From Istiophorus platypterus (taxonomy: Eukaryota; Chordata; Actinopteri; Istiophoriformes; Istiophoridae), in the NCBI GenBank assembly GCA_016859345.1, contig CM029129.1:16460560-16524559 (forward strand): a DNA stretch of 64,000 bases, given 5' to 3'. This document shows positions 29,630 through 42,609 of the stretch, piece after piece. Positions within the stretch are counted from its first letter, which is position 1. Each line of letters opens with the position of its first letter. Position numbers and translations under genes: made by a program. The notes below the pieces were generated by a model. It was not told the DNA's origin. It saw only the letters and a program-made list of their open reading frames with translations, and did not search any database.

Positions 29630-29790
29630 AAGGCAACCGGGAGGTGGTTGGGGTGCACAGCGGCGAACAAAGTGTATGACTGTCACACCAGAGACTGGGG
29701 TTTGCATCTGTGGTTACGGGGGTTTAGGAAACAAACGGGCTTTGGTTATGGTTGGGGGATGATTGTGGTTTTTTTAGAATTTAATAAACA
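29630..29790 (+). mobile_element. probable tRNA-derived SINE relic
   Basis: 'gactgtcacaccagagactg' followed by 'gggtttgcatctgtggttac' looks like the tRNA-related head of a teleost SINE (gagactggggttcgaatcc-type B box). The downstream 'ggttatggttgggggat' also fits such elements. Boundaries are uncertain and it could be another repeat. Confidence 0.45.
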
Positions 29791-31929
29791 CATTGTTTCT
29801 GGAGACAGTGTGAACTTTTTTCTGTATTAAACCAGACCATTACTTTTACTAACCTTAACCAAGTGCTGTGAGCACCTAAAAATAACTATAAGAAACACAG
29901 TAGTCACTACTCATATTGTACTACAAGACTTGATATATTTTATAGAAAACAAATATATGATCTGTGAACAGTTTACCCTTACAAAAGGTATGGAGGTATT
30001 TGCGACTTTGACAAATATTTAAATTAACATATCCTCATTATGTTGATCGAAAAAGAAATCTGGTCAAATAAAGGCTACATCATCTGCAAATAAAAGAAAT
30101 CAAGCAGGTTAAAGCAACCACAAAACCTGCATTAAATGAGTGGACAGTGAAAGGAACTGTTGATAGCAATAGCAACATCACACCAGCAACATTACATAAA
30201 ACACCTCTCGCTACAGCTTCAATGTTTAGGCTATTTCATATCTAAATATGTTACAGATGTGAAAAAATATATATACAAATATTTCTTAACCATTTTATCA
30301 ATTGCGTGTTATTAAAGGGGACAGTGAATGCTACATATGTAATATATAGTCATAGAAACTCTGTATAGGCTATATTTTTACTATATCAATAAGTTAAAGT
30401 AACACTGTGAAGGTCAATGATATTCCAGTGCTGCCTTTCTCTCCCTTTCTCTCTCGATGGCTCCTATGTAAGATAAATTCAATGTAGTTAGATACTGCTG
30501 GCTAAAGCATCGCTGCAGCAGCAACACTGGCAGTGTGGACACACACGAGTGCAAGCCACTAGTACAGCAAGGTAGCTATTATGGATAGGTTAGGTACTGT
30601 GAGCGTGCGGCCTGTGGCTAAGGGACACTTTTTCAGACATCCGTTCAGGATTAAAGAAAAAGGTATGGACCATGTCAGTTCAACAGGGTCCTAAACCTTC
30701 AGCATTTCCAGGCACATGTACCCCCAGGGCCTTCAACCTAAAGTCATAGGCAATAGATTACAGTTTAAGAGTGGATTCCCTCTTGCTTTCCATGCGGTAC
30801 AGCAAGATCTAGCAGTCTACATATGCAGCTGTAGGCTGGTTTAAACTTTTAAAGCAGATGTTTCAATATCATCTCCTTCCTTCTTACCCTCTGTGTTTTT
30901 GGCTGGGCCGCAAAAGCGAGACCAGCTCTAGAAACGCAAAGCGCATAAAAGACCGACCGAAAGATGAGGTTACACCGTTGGCCCTTGCTCCTTCGAAACG
31001 AACTGGCACAATCAGTTTCTCTTGCAGCATCGGGGGGGAGCTAGCTAGCGACTGTTTGGACAAACCTCTGCTTCTTTCTGCAGGGCACAGTTGCCAGAAT
31101 TTCCCTCTGCGGGCACACTTCTCTATGCACCCCGTTCAATTGACTAACACAGATGTAAATGAGCCTCTAACTTTCTCCCTGAGCGATCATTTTCAAGTAA
31201 ATAAAGCTGAAATCGTAGCACAGCCATAGTCTTTGACATATGTTTACTGGTGATTTTGTAGAGACGACCTGGCAATTATAAAATTAGGACCAAGCTTCAT
31301 CGTGCAGAGAAGAAGCTTGGAAATGGCTCGGAGGGGACTGCTGGTTATCACACAATCTAAATTGGCTGCAGTCACTAGTCACTTTTTCTCATACTAGTTC
31401 CGTTGACTGACAACAGACACAGAGAAACTTGTAAATGAGAACAGCTTTCTTGGGAATCTGGCTGTATTAAAAAACTGAATATGTAAGCACAGAGAGTAGG
31501 AGAGAAGCAAACAGATAAAGGACAGCCGGCTATGTACTAGGTTTTAACCTTGTCTTTTTTCGTTTCATTAGAGCTTTGAGGTTCAACTTATTTGTATTCC
31601 CTCATCATCACCACCTGTGTTTTAAAATCTTTCACTTCTGGGACCTGTCTAGACTTTTTATCTAAAGACACATTTGAGAGCAAAACTGTCAAAATAACAT
31701 CAGGATGAAAACACAAATGGGTTCAGGGAAAAACTCAAACAGACAAAACAGTGACACCTGTTCAGTAGAAAAGACCTTGACAATGATCCGCATTAAGGAT
31801 GTTTTATCTTTCTACAAACACAGGATGACTGCCACAGAAGTACATCATTTACTGTATAGTCTGAATTTCTGTTCGAGTCATTGGAGGCTCGTAGAGTGCC
31901 CTAGCACGTTGCACTAGATAAATAATATC
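29791..31929. other. intergenic, nothing recognised
   Basis: AT-rich, no gene recognised. A 123-residue frame at 30858-31229 has no recognisable domain or splice context and is treated as chance. Confidence 0.5.
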
Positions 31930-32330
31930 AATGAAATGCTAACAGTCGGAGTGTTAGGACTTACTGTGAGATGAGATGAGCAAACATAATTCTCCGTTCC
32001 ATTGAAAATTTAAATAATAATCCGTGGATTATATGGGGAACGGACACGGTTTGTTAAGGTTTATGCAGAAAAACTACCTTTAATATGACACCTGACTTCT
32101 TCTTTGTTCCCATCATAATTAATACGCCTGCTAGAGGTCTGCCAAAAATCAAACATAATTATGGTTCATAATAAGCGGCTTGCACCAACTAACCAGGGGC
32201 TTGTTTTTTTTCGGGGGTTTAATTACAGGAGGACAGTCTGACACAATCAAGCATAATTTATTCAGGTTTGTCCACTGTGTCTAAGAGAGCTATTATAGTG
32301 TGTGTTTTTACAGCTGTTGTGTATTTCAGA
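31930..32330. promoter_or_regulatory. candidate conserved non-coding element
   Basis: Several ATAATTA/TAATTA-type cores (catcataattaatacg, acataattatgg, gcataatttattc) are spaced over about 300 bp with no repeats. Composition-based suggestion only. Confidence 0.22.
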
Positions 32331-32489
32331 GCCACTGTAATACACAGTTGAGCAAGCTTAACCTTTCTCCTTGATATAAGGCCGACTGTTTAACTAAGTA
32401 ATGCACAGTTGGATGGAAATGATGAGCTGACTCCAAGAATAGAAAATATCAACATAATAAATAATGCAACGAATAAATGTGTGGACAGA

Positions 32490-32622
32490 GATTTCTCCAC
32501 TACCCTCCCTCGGCATCCGACATGTCAGCAGAGGACTGTTTGCTGAGCCGTTTCTCCTTGGATGCGCCCATCCAGTTCCGAATCTGCCAACTACATGTCA
32601 GCCTCAGGATGTGAGGCTGACA
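32490..32622 (+). repeat. copy A of a local direct duplication
   Basis: Shares an ordered set of blocks with 33368-33487: ggcatc, gaggactg, a 20-base block at 32556-32575 with one mismatch, and catgtcagcctc followed by tgtgag-c-gac. The first three blocks keep a constant offset of 878 bp. No protein or known repeat was recognised in it. Confidence 0.75.
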
Positions 32623-33367
32623 CCGGAGAGTCCTCTGTGTGTGTCTATGCGCGTTGGATCAGGACGTACCCTGAGTACCCAACTTTTTAGATGCATGCAA
32701 ACGCCACAAGGTAAGAACACGCTGGCCAAGAAAAAAAAAACCAAAAAAACACGCACATATAAGTGTAAATAGGATGAAAAGATGATGTAAAGAGAGAAAT
32801 ATGCCCAAATAAAGCTAGAAACACAGTGATATCGTGCACTGTGAGCACCCTCAGTGGTTGGTTTGTGGGTCTGGAGATATGGGTAAACATAGTCTCTATT
32901 TTCTTGACATTTCAGGGGAATGAAGAGATTTACTCCTGTGTCAGAAAAACTGATATGAAGTATTAGTTTCTAAAAATGCCTTGACCTCTGAGAGATTGTC
33001 TGTCCTCCGTTTTGTGACATTTCGAGCAGTGTGAAAAGATCTACAGCAGCATTTGTGAAGAAGTGAACACAGCGAAGTTTTGCAGTCTAATTGTACAGAG
33101 CACTCCAGGCGTGTGTGGCCAGTCGGATCAGGTTTTGCGGAGCACATGTGGGCTTCTCTCTGGTGTGTGCAGCGCAGATGGAACATATTATCTTCCTCTG
33201 TTTTTGCTATACCAAAGTATAAATGTAAAAAAGATTCAGCGCTCCGGAACTTTTTTGTTATCATTTAAAAAGTGCAGCACGAAGCAATCGATACAACTAT
33301 TAGACTGATTTAGAAAATTATCAGAAAATTGTCGTTTGAGGAATGAAAATTTGATGGATGATTTTTT

Positions 33368-33487
33368 TTTTTTCTCATCTCCTTCCTGGGGCATCAGGCC
33401 CTTCAGCTGAGGACTGCATTTGTTTAACTTTTCCCTTGGATGCACCCATCCAGCCTGTCATGTCAGCCTCGGGACTGTGAGACCGAC
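33368..33487 (+). repeat. copy B of a local direct duplication
   Basis: Second copy of the unit at 32490-32622. Matching blocks are at 33390, 33409, 33434-33453 and 33459. It lacks 13 bp present in copy A between the third and fourth blocks, and it runs into a TG/GA microsatellite. Confidence 0.75.
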
Positions 33488-33515
33488 AGCAGTACTTCAT
33501 GTGTGTTTTCAGTTT

Positions 33516-33621
33516 TTGTGTGTGTGTGTCTGTGTGTGTGAGAGAGAGAGACAGAGAGGTCCCTCTACCCCCTGTGTATATATGTGTGTGTTTGTGTGTG
33601 TCTGTGTGTCTGTGTGTTTTG
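33516..33621. repeat. compound TG/AG/TG microsatellite
   Basis: Two TG stretches separated by AG repeats and a short unique segment. It adjoins copy B of the local duplication. Confidence 0.95.
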
Positions 33622-34079
33622 TGCAAATCAGAGCATATCTGTATCCACTGCATGTTACTGTGGCTGTCAGGTTGAGATCTTGATTTGATGGAGCAAACCC
33701 GTCATGCAGCAAGTATGAAGTCAGACGGATAGGGAGTGAAAGAGGGAGAGACGTGCCTCTCTCTGGATGTACTGTATATCTCACTGACCTGTTGTTTGAT
33801 TCACAATTCTGACTGCATGACCTGTAAATACAACTACATCTGCTGATCTTACTGTACAACTACATATGATAATGATTCAACGTCAGCTGGTAGACTTATG
33901 AACATAACGTAGAATTGACTGCCAGTCCATATGAGTGACACCCTCCCTGTGACTAAGACCACCATGCGGGACACGACACACAGCTGCAGTATTACTGCAC
34001 ACTGATGTCAATCATTTACTGCAGAGTGGTGAATTCCAGCTTTTCAAGTGAAACTCAAGTGTTCGGCCTGCTCATCTGA

Positions 34080-34340
34080 GTACATTTAGGCTCGATACGT
34101 AATCAGTATCATTTACCAATTATTTAGAGCTCTAATTCCCAGATGAACATTTCATCTCGAGTGTCAGCACAAAGTTTCGCTTATCATTCATTAAAAAATA
34201 ATTAATAAAGGACAGAAAATTTTGGGAGCAATAAATAATTAAATGGTAAAATTGCTAAGAACCATTAATGTGGTCAAGATTATTTTGTCATTTCTTTGCA
34301 TATAATTAAGGTCCATGTATCATATTAAGAGAAGGCTCTC
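34080..34340. promoter_or_regulatory. candidate conserved non-coding element, dense in homeodomain cores
   Basis: Within 260 bp there are at least six TAAT/ATTA-type cores, among them caattattta, ctctaattccc, aataattaataaag, aataattaaatgg, cattaatgtgg and atataattaagg. The sequence is not a simple repeat. It is the strongest enhancer-like block in the desert downstream of nsg2, but conservation is untested. Confidence 0.27.
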
Positions 34341-35313
34341 GTAAGAAACCCACGGATGTCATTGGTTTTTATTGAGCAGCTACACAGCTACACAGCTATA
34401 AATCCATTCTGTTTTAGATTGCAACATAATGGACTTAATAGAAGGGGTCTGAGGCCAGAGGGTGTCTTGTACAGGTCAGGGTGTAGAGCCTGCCAAAAAT
34501 GAGATGGATATATACACTTCTTTTAATCTGAAATAGCAACCACCAACTCAAGGAGACTGCTCTTGTCTCCCCTCAGGCTGTTAGTCTCAGAATCTCTGTG
34601 CAAGTTGCTTCAACTTGCCATTTATTTGCCTCTTTTCCTCCTTTTAGATGATAACAAGACATTTTTATAGCTGAAGCTTGTTCTTTTGTAAAGAAACTGC
34701 AATGCATAGATTATATCTGAATTAAAAGTGTCCACCTTTGATCTCTGTTTGATCACATCATTGTGAGCCGGCCTTACTGTATGCATGGAAACGTTTACCT
34801 GACAGGTTTAACATATTCTCGGTGTTGCCTTCATGTTGTTGTTCGGTCTATTCTATGAATAAAAGGCATCAAAGGCTCAAAGAAAACCTCCATTGACTTT
34901 ACACATCAAAGTCCGGTTTCACTGCTTATAATAATCTGAAAAAAAAGAAAAAGTTTTCCAAAACCCTTCACGGCTCCAGAGGAAGAGGAAGAGGAAGCTG
35001 TGTGATGTTTGATTAATTGCCTCAAGTGATGTAATATGAGTCAGCATCTGTTCGGGCTGAAGACTACGAGTTTGAAATTTTAAAGAAGATGTGTGTGTGC
35101 GGAGTTAGAAAGAAGTGACTTCCCCGACATCGGCAGTAAAGATGCATCGTGGGTAACGTAGGCACCGGGCCTGGACAGGGAAGAAGAAAGTGTGGAAAGT
35201 AAAGGACACCATCTGTGGCTCTGCTGCTCCAGTCCCCCATTTTAAACTTAACATTGTGAGTCAATCAATGCTAAGTCAGTTGAGCACTCTTTTAAGGACA
35301 TATACAGCATATG

Positions 35314-35314
<1 letters not shown>

Positions 35315-35373
<59 letters not shown>
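35315..35373. repeat. (CA)n microsatellite
   Basis: About 29 perfect CA units. Confidence 0.98.
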
Positions 35374-35377
<4 letters not shown>

Positions 35378-35989
35378 GACATGTATATGTATTCCAATGT
35401 CCACATTTGCGCCTACTCCTCTGCCTTCCCTTTTTTTTTTTCAGCCACTCAGGTGGAAAGAACACTCATCGGCTTCATGTGCAGGAGCTAATCTCTCCTC
35501 ATCAGCAAGTCAACAGACTGCCCTCTCTTTCTGGCTAATACTAGAGTGCCCTCTCTCTCTGTAATTATCCCTCTTCCTCTGAGCTAACTCTTTGTGTTTC
35601 CATGACTCACCCCACTCCCCTTTTTTACTCTCTTTTGCTCGACATGTTTCATGAAATGTCGAGCCCCTATCTCTAATGCAGAAAACCACACTTTGTTGGA
35701 GGGAGAAAGCGACTTATAAAGAGATCAGTAGAATACATGAGGAAGATCAGAAGCAAACTAGTGGGGAAGAGCTGATACGCCTGGCTATTTCTCTTTCCCT
35801 CCGCCTCTCTTCTCTTTGATTAGGTTTCATTGCCAGGTGATGGTGTGATGAGACAGATATGATGGTGAATGAAGGCCCAATTACAAGATAATTAGAGAAA
35901 GAAGTGAAGGGGAAAGAGAAAGAATCCAGGACAAAGGACAAGTGAGGAAAGTTGAGAATATTAACTCATAATGAACATCACTCTATCTG

Positions 35990-36260
35990 ACTTTTAATGA
36001 GCACGAGGCCAAGAGCCTTGGCAAGAGTCACGATTTAGTCACTTGAAAATATAATGTTATTAAAATCTCAAGGAAGCCACTTCTTCGAGACCAATTTCAA
36101 CTTAGATGTCTGCCAGAGACCAGGCAAAGATTGCGATTTTAATTTACTGTGGTCTGGAATCATAAATCAAGTAACAGCCATGATTAAACCAGTTAAATGA
36201 AGCCAGCGCAAAAATGTGGTGTAGTCACGAGTTAATACTTATTAGGTAAGGAGCTCAGTT
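35990..36260. promoter_or_regulatory. candidate conserved non-coding element
   Basis: Unique AT-rich block with gcgattttaatttactg, catgattaaacc and gagttaatac motifs and no coding frame. Composition-based suggestion only. Confidence 0.2.
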
Positions 36261-36349
36261 CCAACAACAGTTTTGATGATTGATTAATTGTTTCAGTGGT
36301 TCCAAGTTCTGTGAGATTTTTCTGCGTTTCTCTTGTGTGAGTGCGTGCG

Positions 36350-36376
36350 TGTATATATATGTATATATATATATAT
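36350..36376. repeat. AT-rich TA repeat
   Basis: Short gtatatatat-type tract, self-complementary. Confidence 0.85.
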
Positions 36377-36935
36377 TACTGTAATATGCATATCGCTGTT
36401 TTAATGTTATGTTTCCTTCATTCCTAAATGGAGTTTTTACTTTAATTAGTAAAAATGACGAGTGATATTCTTAAAATAATCAACGCAATGTAAACATGTT
36501 ATGCAGTATATCATCCATTCCAGTAGTCATGCAATACATATTGACTCTCTGAAATTTTGTTTAATTTATGCAAAGCCTGTAAACAAAATTGTTGAGACTG
36601 TGTTAGACATGAATTGATTGAAATACACCAGACCTTAAGGCTTTAAGGTTACATATACACTATTTTGTGATTTTTGTCTAAAAGTGCTTTCATTATTTAT
36701 ATAACAACAGCTCAGGTCTAAGCTCTCAGTCTGTTTTTGCCAAAGGCTTAAATAAACTGAATTGCAAATTTGAGTCACTGGATGGACATTGCCACCCTCA
36801 GAGGAGCTATATTCCTAAATTCATCATTTTTGGGATCAGAGTGCTGTGGACCAGCCACTGAAGCAAAGAGCTTTGGTGTCATGACTGCAAGTTGAACAGC
36901 ATCCAGCCCATGTTGGTAGGTCCAGTCTCCATCCA

Positions 36936-36972
36936 AAAAAAAAAAAAAAACAAAACAAAACAAAAAAAAAAA
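36936..36972. repeat. A-rich / (CAAAA)n tract
   Basis: A16 followed by caaaa units and A10. It may be a retroposon tail, but no body was recognised beside it. Confidence 0.85.
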
Positions 36973-37236
36973 CTGAGTAATAAAATTAACACACTTGTGC
37001 CTGGCAAGTGCATATGAAATGGATCCAGGTTGGTATTTAACATCATTTCCTAGTAATCCCTGCTCTCACAGAGCACAGTTTGCAGTCTGCAGCACACACT
37101 GTCTTGGCATCCGCTCCTAAATATGACTGACATCTGACCGGGGATTATCCCATTGCCCCAGTTTCGCTGGGACTGGCGAGCACAGAGCGCTGTGTCATAA
37201 ATAAGCTGCACAGACTACACAAAGATCAGATTGTGG

Positions 37237-37238
<2 letters not shown>

Positions 37239-37271
<33 letters not shown>

Positions 37272-37281
37272 TGTGTGTGTG
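37239..37281. repeat. (GT)n microsatellite
   Basis: About 20 GT units with one CT interruption. Confidence 0.97.
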
Positions 37282-37755
37282 GGTACCTTTTTTATGTCTG
37301 ATCATGCATGAATGTCTGCACATATTCACTTTAGTCTGTGAGCATATGTCTGCATTCAGTCAGTGAGTGTGCGCCTGTGCATATCAAAGGTAGTTAGGTA
37401 AATGAAAGTAGACATGACAAATTTATTTGCACACCTACGACTTAATAGGCTTTTTCTTTCTGGATATAATATAAATAACAAAAACCAAGGGCCAGGGCAC
37501 CACAGAGTGGTATTCTCTATTGTGCATAACAAATACTGCAGAGAGCCAAATTACTATGCTACCTCTGTAGCTGCTCCATGAGAGAGACAAGCCTTACATC
37601 CCTTAACCCAGACATTTTTTACTAAATAATTTAAGTGTGCTCAGTATTTTGAATATTATATGCACCAAACTCCGCACCAGCACCCCAGCAGCGGTAAGGG
37701 TTCGTGGACTTAACTGATATCCTCCTAAATGGGTGCGAGAAACTAGGCCAGAACA

Positions 37756-37759
<4 letters not shown>

Positions 37760-37794
<35 letters not shown>
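37760..37794. repeat. (CA)n microsatellite
   Basis: About 17 perfect CA units. Confidence 0.97.
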
Positions 37795-37799
<5 letters not shown>

Positions 37800-38164
37800 T
37801 TAGATGCATTAACATGTGTGGCAGTGGGGGTGGCGTTGTGAGACACCATAAATGTATTAAGTACAGGTCTTGATATATCTGTCCCGTTCCCTTCAGGGTG
37901 TAATAAATTCTTCTAATCCTAATTAAAGTTGACCTCCGCCACATATTAAAGCACTAACTTCCAATATCTCATCAGATCAGCTACCAAAAGAAAGGAGAGG
38001 TCTGGTTCCACCCGAGAGGAGAATGACCAAACCTTGTGAAACAGGCGGTGCTAGAGGCTCCGTGACATAGGGACCATCCACAGGGCTGGATGGTTAACTA
38101 CTGTACTGAAAGCGGGTGTGGGTCGCTCTTTTTCTTTGAACAGGAATTTGCTTAAGACACATCC

Positions 38165-38360
38165 AGCTGTCCACTAAGCCGGGGGTTGGCGGTTCGATCC
38201 CCAGCCCCTCCTGTTTTCAGTGTCCTTGAGCAAGACACCAGAACCTACATAACGCGCCTCCGCTGGTGTGTGACTGTGCGTGTACGTGTCTGTGTTTTTG
38301 TGAAAGGCTAAACGACAGGCAAATAGTACAGTGCTATTTAAAAGCACTTTTTTCCGAGGC
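38165..38360 (+). mobile_element. tRNA-derived SINE
   Basis: A Pol III B-box-like GGTTCGATCC sits at 38191-38200 and is followed by 'tgtccttgagcaagacacca', a degraded 'gctggtgtgtgactgtgcg' and a 'gtgctatttaaaagcact' tail. This is the usual layout of teleost tRNA-derived SINEs (B box, then tgtccttgggcaagacac, then an agcgctttgagt-like tail). The A-box end is poorly preserved, so the left limit is approximate. Confidence 0.75.
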
Positions 38361-38673
38361 TAAAAACAACAACCCCCGTTTGGTCATGACATTAATTATC
38401 GTCTTCTCTCAGAGGCGAAGGCGGAAGTAATCTGACGTTATAGCACTGCAAATTTTTTTTTTAGGGCAGAGAGTTGGCCACCAACAAGTGTCAGACTTTG
38501 ACAACGTACATTGCTGCTCACATTCTGTCTCCTACCAAGGGTTCAACTGTCTTTTAACCATTACCTGTCTCTGAGTGTCACACTGTCACATCATAGATCA
38601 TAGTTATCCCCTGGAGATGTCAGGCTTCTCTCAAAAAGAGATAAGATCATTGTTCACCGTAATAACATAATGT

Positions 38674-38781
38674 TCGTGTGGGTGTGGGGGTGTGTGTGTG
38701 TGGGGTGTGTGTGTGTGTGTGTTAGTGTGTGTGTGCGTGTGTGTGTGTGGGTGGGGGGTGGATAGCTGTGTGTGGGTGTGT
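38674..38781. repeat. imperfect TG/TGGGG tract
   Basis: TG repeats interrupted by several G-runs (ggggg, gggg, gggggg). Expanded and degenerate. Confidence 0.92.
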
Positions 38782-39661
38782 TTGAGCAATCCATACTGCA
38801 TACAGTCTGTGTATTCAATGGTCCCGTCTGAGGTCAGCGTGTGATTCAGGTGGAGGATTATCATTTTCTTTGCAAATAACTGTTTGGTGTTCTTTTTTAT
38901 TTTTATGGTGCAGAGCGCTGCTGTCGTTGTTTTTGTGTTAGATTTCTTTTTAATTTCAAGAGACATATTTGACCAGTTGAAAAAAAGATGTACATCTTTT
39001 ACACTGAAAAAAAATCCAGCCAGATTTTGATTCAGACACTTAATTAGTGTCAAAGCTCTAGTTCAAACACAGCGTTTTTCACCATTGAAGTCAATAAAAC
39101 CCACTGAACTTACAGAGGGAGAGGGCAGGAAGGTCATTATCCTTTTTTTTTTCACTTTGTAGCTTAGTATCGGCACTACTTTTATGTAAAAACACATCTG
39201 ACATGTTCACAAAGTGAAGCTGCCTTGAAAAAAGCGTCAAGAGGAGTGAAATGTTGTGCATTTGCTCCTTCTGCTCATATCAGTTTCTTTTATCATGTAT
39301 GTACATTGGCGGGGGAATAACTGAGCACAAAAAGTGACAAACCAAATTGTTGAGACTGAATGCAAACCTGTCAGCATCTGTGAATGTGCAGTGCTGTCTA
39401 GTGCATATCGCTACCGCTGCTTCCACCGTTTACCTGACTCCCTTCTGCCTCTTTGTATTTCCCCCGGGTCTGCCCCCCCCCTCGACTATTCCTCTCCTCC
39501 TCCTCCTTCTGTTTTCCTCCTCCACACCTCTGAGGGCCGACTGCTGAGAAGCAGCCTTTATCTGACAGCAGGGGAGATGGCTGAAGGGAGAGATGGAGGT
39601 GTGGAGCACAAATTACACAGATGGCCATATGTGTGTATGTTCCAGTGCATGAATTTTTGAT

Positions 39662-39686
39662 CTGTGTGTGTGTGTGTGTACGTGTA

Positions 39687-39717
<31 letters not shown>
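39662..39717. repeat. (TG)n microsatellite
   Basis: Two TG runs around acgtgtatgcg. Confidence 0.96.
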
Positions 39718-40926
39718 TTCGGAGAAGAAAGACTCAATTGAGGATGGAGAGTCAGAGCAAAGACACAAGGCCTCGCTCTTCCTTTGGTCATAAAGTTTGA
39801 CCAATTTCATTTCAAGTTCAGTAGATTAACTTTTATAGTCAGTTTTTCAAGAGCGCGTTTAAAAACAACAAATGTTTTGTGGAAAAAAAAATCCAAAAAC
39901 AAATAAATAATTCAAATAAATAGGTTTATAAGTGTAACTAACAAATACAAAGCACCCACAAACTCATTATTAACTGAGGAGACTCAAAAGCTGTTGTAAA
40001 ATGATAAAGAGACCTGGATTTAAAAAAAAATGATGATAGATGGGGAAGATCAGACTCTTCTGCATCCTGGGAGTGGCAATGAAAAAGACAAAGGACTCTT
40101 TCACATTTGGACTTCGACTGGAAATATAGAATGGCATGGAGTAATTAATCAGGATGGCGGTAGAATAGGGACTGAGGAGATTGGCGGTGCACTCAAAGTG
40201 CTTTAATGCTCAGTGCTTTAAAACAGTTCTACTGTGGCAACCATGACTTTTAATTGGTTTTGAGGCAATGGATTAACTTTATGTAACTGTGTATCCATTG
40301 TGTTCATTTTAAATAAATTCTGTTTGGATGTGGGGGTCATTCATTTTGACTTGTCCTAATCAATCAGTAGCAAGTGTCGCATCTATCCCACCAACAACCT
40401 TCACAGCTGATACAGGAGCTGCAGCAGGTAATAGCTGCCACTAGCTGTTAAGGTTCTTCATTATATCTGAAAGAAAAAGAATACTGATTTAAAAGCTGTT
40501 ATTTCTGTAAGTCGGCTTACAACAACCTGTAGAGACGTGTTGCTCTCATCCACTCTTGTTGGCTATTTTTAATGAATGAGGTTTGGTAGGTGGCCAGCTA
40601 ATTTATGTGGGTATTAATCCTGCCTGCAATGCTGTGATTGTTGTGCTGTTTCTGAGACCAGGGCAAACAACCATTGGTGAGCACGGCACCAGAACTCTTT
40701 GAATTGCCAGACAAGTCAATGAGGTGGATATCTGCAGCAACAAAATAAACAAATAAATAAAAAAAGAAACATGGTTCATAAGAGGCTGAAAGCTGTTGTG
40801 CTCCTGGCAGCCTTACACTATAATTTGGTTTGTTGGATAATCCATGACAGCTCATGGAGTTTCAGAAAAGCCGAAAGACTCTTCTCAGAGCCTGCTCAGT
40901 TTGTTATCTTGTCTGTAAAGGGAAAA

Positions 40927-40955
40927 AAACAAACAAACAAACAAACAAAAAAACA
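40927..40955. repeat. (CAAA)n
   Basis: About six CAAA units in an A-rich setting. Confidence 0.85.
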
Positions 40956-41794
40956 CAAACACTAAAAAATATTATATAGTTGAACACATTCTTTGATTAC
41001 AGCCATTTTGATGATAGCCAGTGATTTGAAAAGCTCCACAATGACTTCTAAGAAATACTTAAGTCCAGTTGTTTCAATCGTTTTAAATGAGGAAATTTGA
41101 GGAAATTGTTAACAAGCTAGTTGTACACTGAAATACGTAATACATAAAGACAGTAGCTGTTACATGTGTTAGCCTTGGTTTAAAGGCTTGTTTGCACCTC
41201 TACAAAAAAATCAAAATAGTGCTCCCCATCCCGAGCATTGATTTTTTTCATGCCCACTGTTTTGTTTATGTTTGGCTCAGAGATGAATCCTTTAAGGATG
41301 CAAAAAAAGTAACCGAGAGTCGAGGGAGAGGGGAGATGACAGCAGTGAAGGGTGTGCTGAAATAAAGAGTGCGGAGGGAAGAAAGAGACATGCAGGCATA
41401 GACGGAGAACCTGAATATGAAACAAAGGGGACAAAATGTGAGCGCAGAGACAAACGTACACCAGGGGAGAGATACTCTGAATACAAAAAAAAAATACCGA
41501 GAGGCAGCTGCTGTCATTCTGCAGTGGATACGAGCACAACGCCTCCAACTTGACTGAGAACTTTCAAGCCCAAGCTCTCTCCCTGTGAAAACAGGACGGG
41601 CATATAAGGCTGTTCATTTCCAGATATCAGGCTCAATTTCCCTCGGTGCCAATCACCACAGAGCCTTTCTTTTCTCTTTTACCATGTTCCTCTACCTTTT
41701 TCCTTCCTCCCTCCAACATCCCCTCCACCTTGAGAAAACACCAATGACCTGTCTGCAACAATTAGTCCTCCTTCTCATCAATCTCTAATATCCT

Positions 41795-41990
41795 GCACTG
41801 GAAGGAATTTTGCAGTAATTTTACCACTGGAAGCTATTAACTGTTATAATTGGAGTGATGTGGAGAAGATAAAGGCACAGTTCATCTCATATCTGATTGC
41901 CAATTGTCCCTAGTAAGTAATCAGGGCCATGAGGTCTTTTAAATGAATGGTCTAATAAGCTTGGTGAGGGTTGTACGCTTCCGCAGGGCG
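41795..41990. promoter_or_regulatory. candidate conserved non-coding element
   Basis: Contains cagtaattttacc, tataattggag and gtctaataagc in non-repetitive sequence. Composition-based suggestion only. Confidence 0.18.
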
Positions 41991-42310
41991 AAGAGAAGAA
42001 ATGGATCTTATTTCAGGCAGTTCTGCAAAAGTCAGTGAGCCTCTAATACATGCATGAATGCGAGCGTGATCTTGTAACGTTGTCAACAGAGGATGAGCAT
42101 TTGAAATGATTTCAGTCCATTCTTCATCTTAACACATACTTTAAAATCGCAAACGTACTTTTTACATTTCTTCTCATGTAAGTCATTGTCGATTCCAAAG
42201 GTGTGCCAAGGTCATCTCTCCGGTCGACCTCTTTTGGCCTTTGAAGGACGTGGACAACCATGTACCTTTCCTTGCCCATATGAAGTCACCAGCTGCTTCT
42301 CTCCGCCTGA

Positions 42311-42326
42311 CCCCCCCCCCCCCCCC
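42311..42326. repeat. C16 homopolymer
   Basis: Sixteen consecutive C on the plus strand after ctgccgcctga-like sequence. Its length may be unreliable. Confidence 0.95.
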
Positions 42327-42609
42327 AGTTCACAGCATGTCAGCGCTGTTATGGCATTGTGTAAGCACCGCATAAGCAACCATCTGTCCAGTTTCTATCA
42401 AGTGTCTGAGTCGGTTCTGTTTTGTAATCCACAGGGGAGTAAAGAAAAATGCAAACAACAGGAAAATGATTTTATATGATAATTTGTCAACATTTAAGTG
42501 TTTAACCAAGCAACTTAACGCTACTGACTTATGTACTTTTATTGTACAGATTTTCCTATATTTTAAAGTCCAGTGCTTCGGTTTGCGATTGGTCGACATT
42601 TCCGTCAAA

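Noticed and set aside
30858..31229. 123-residue plus-strand frame
   Set aside because: No recognisable domain, no good splice sites and no neighbour. Length is within chance for this many frames, though RNA-seq could overturn this.
38191..38200. tRNA gene suggested by a B box
   Set aside because: No cloverleaf or intact A box; the following sequence is SINE body, so it is a SINE head.
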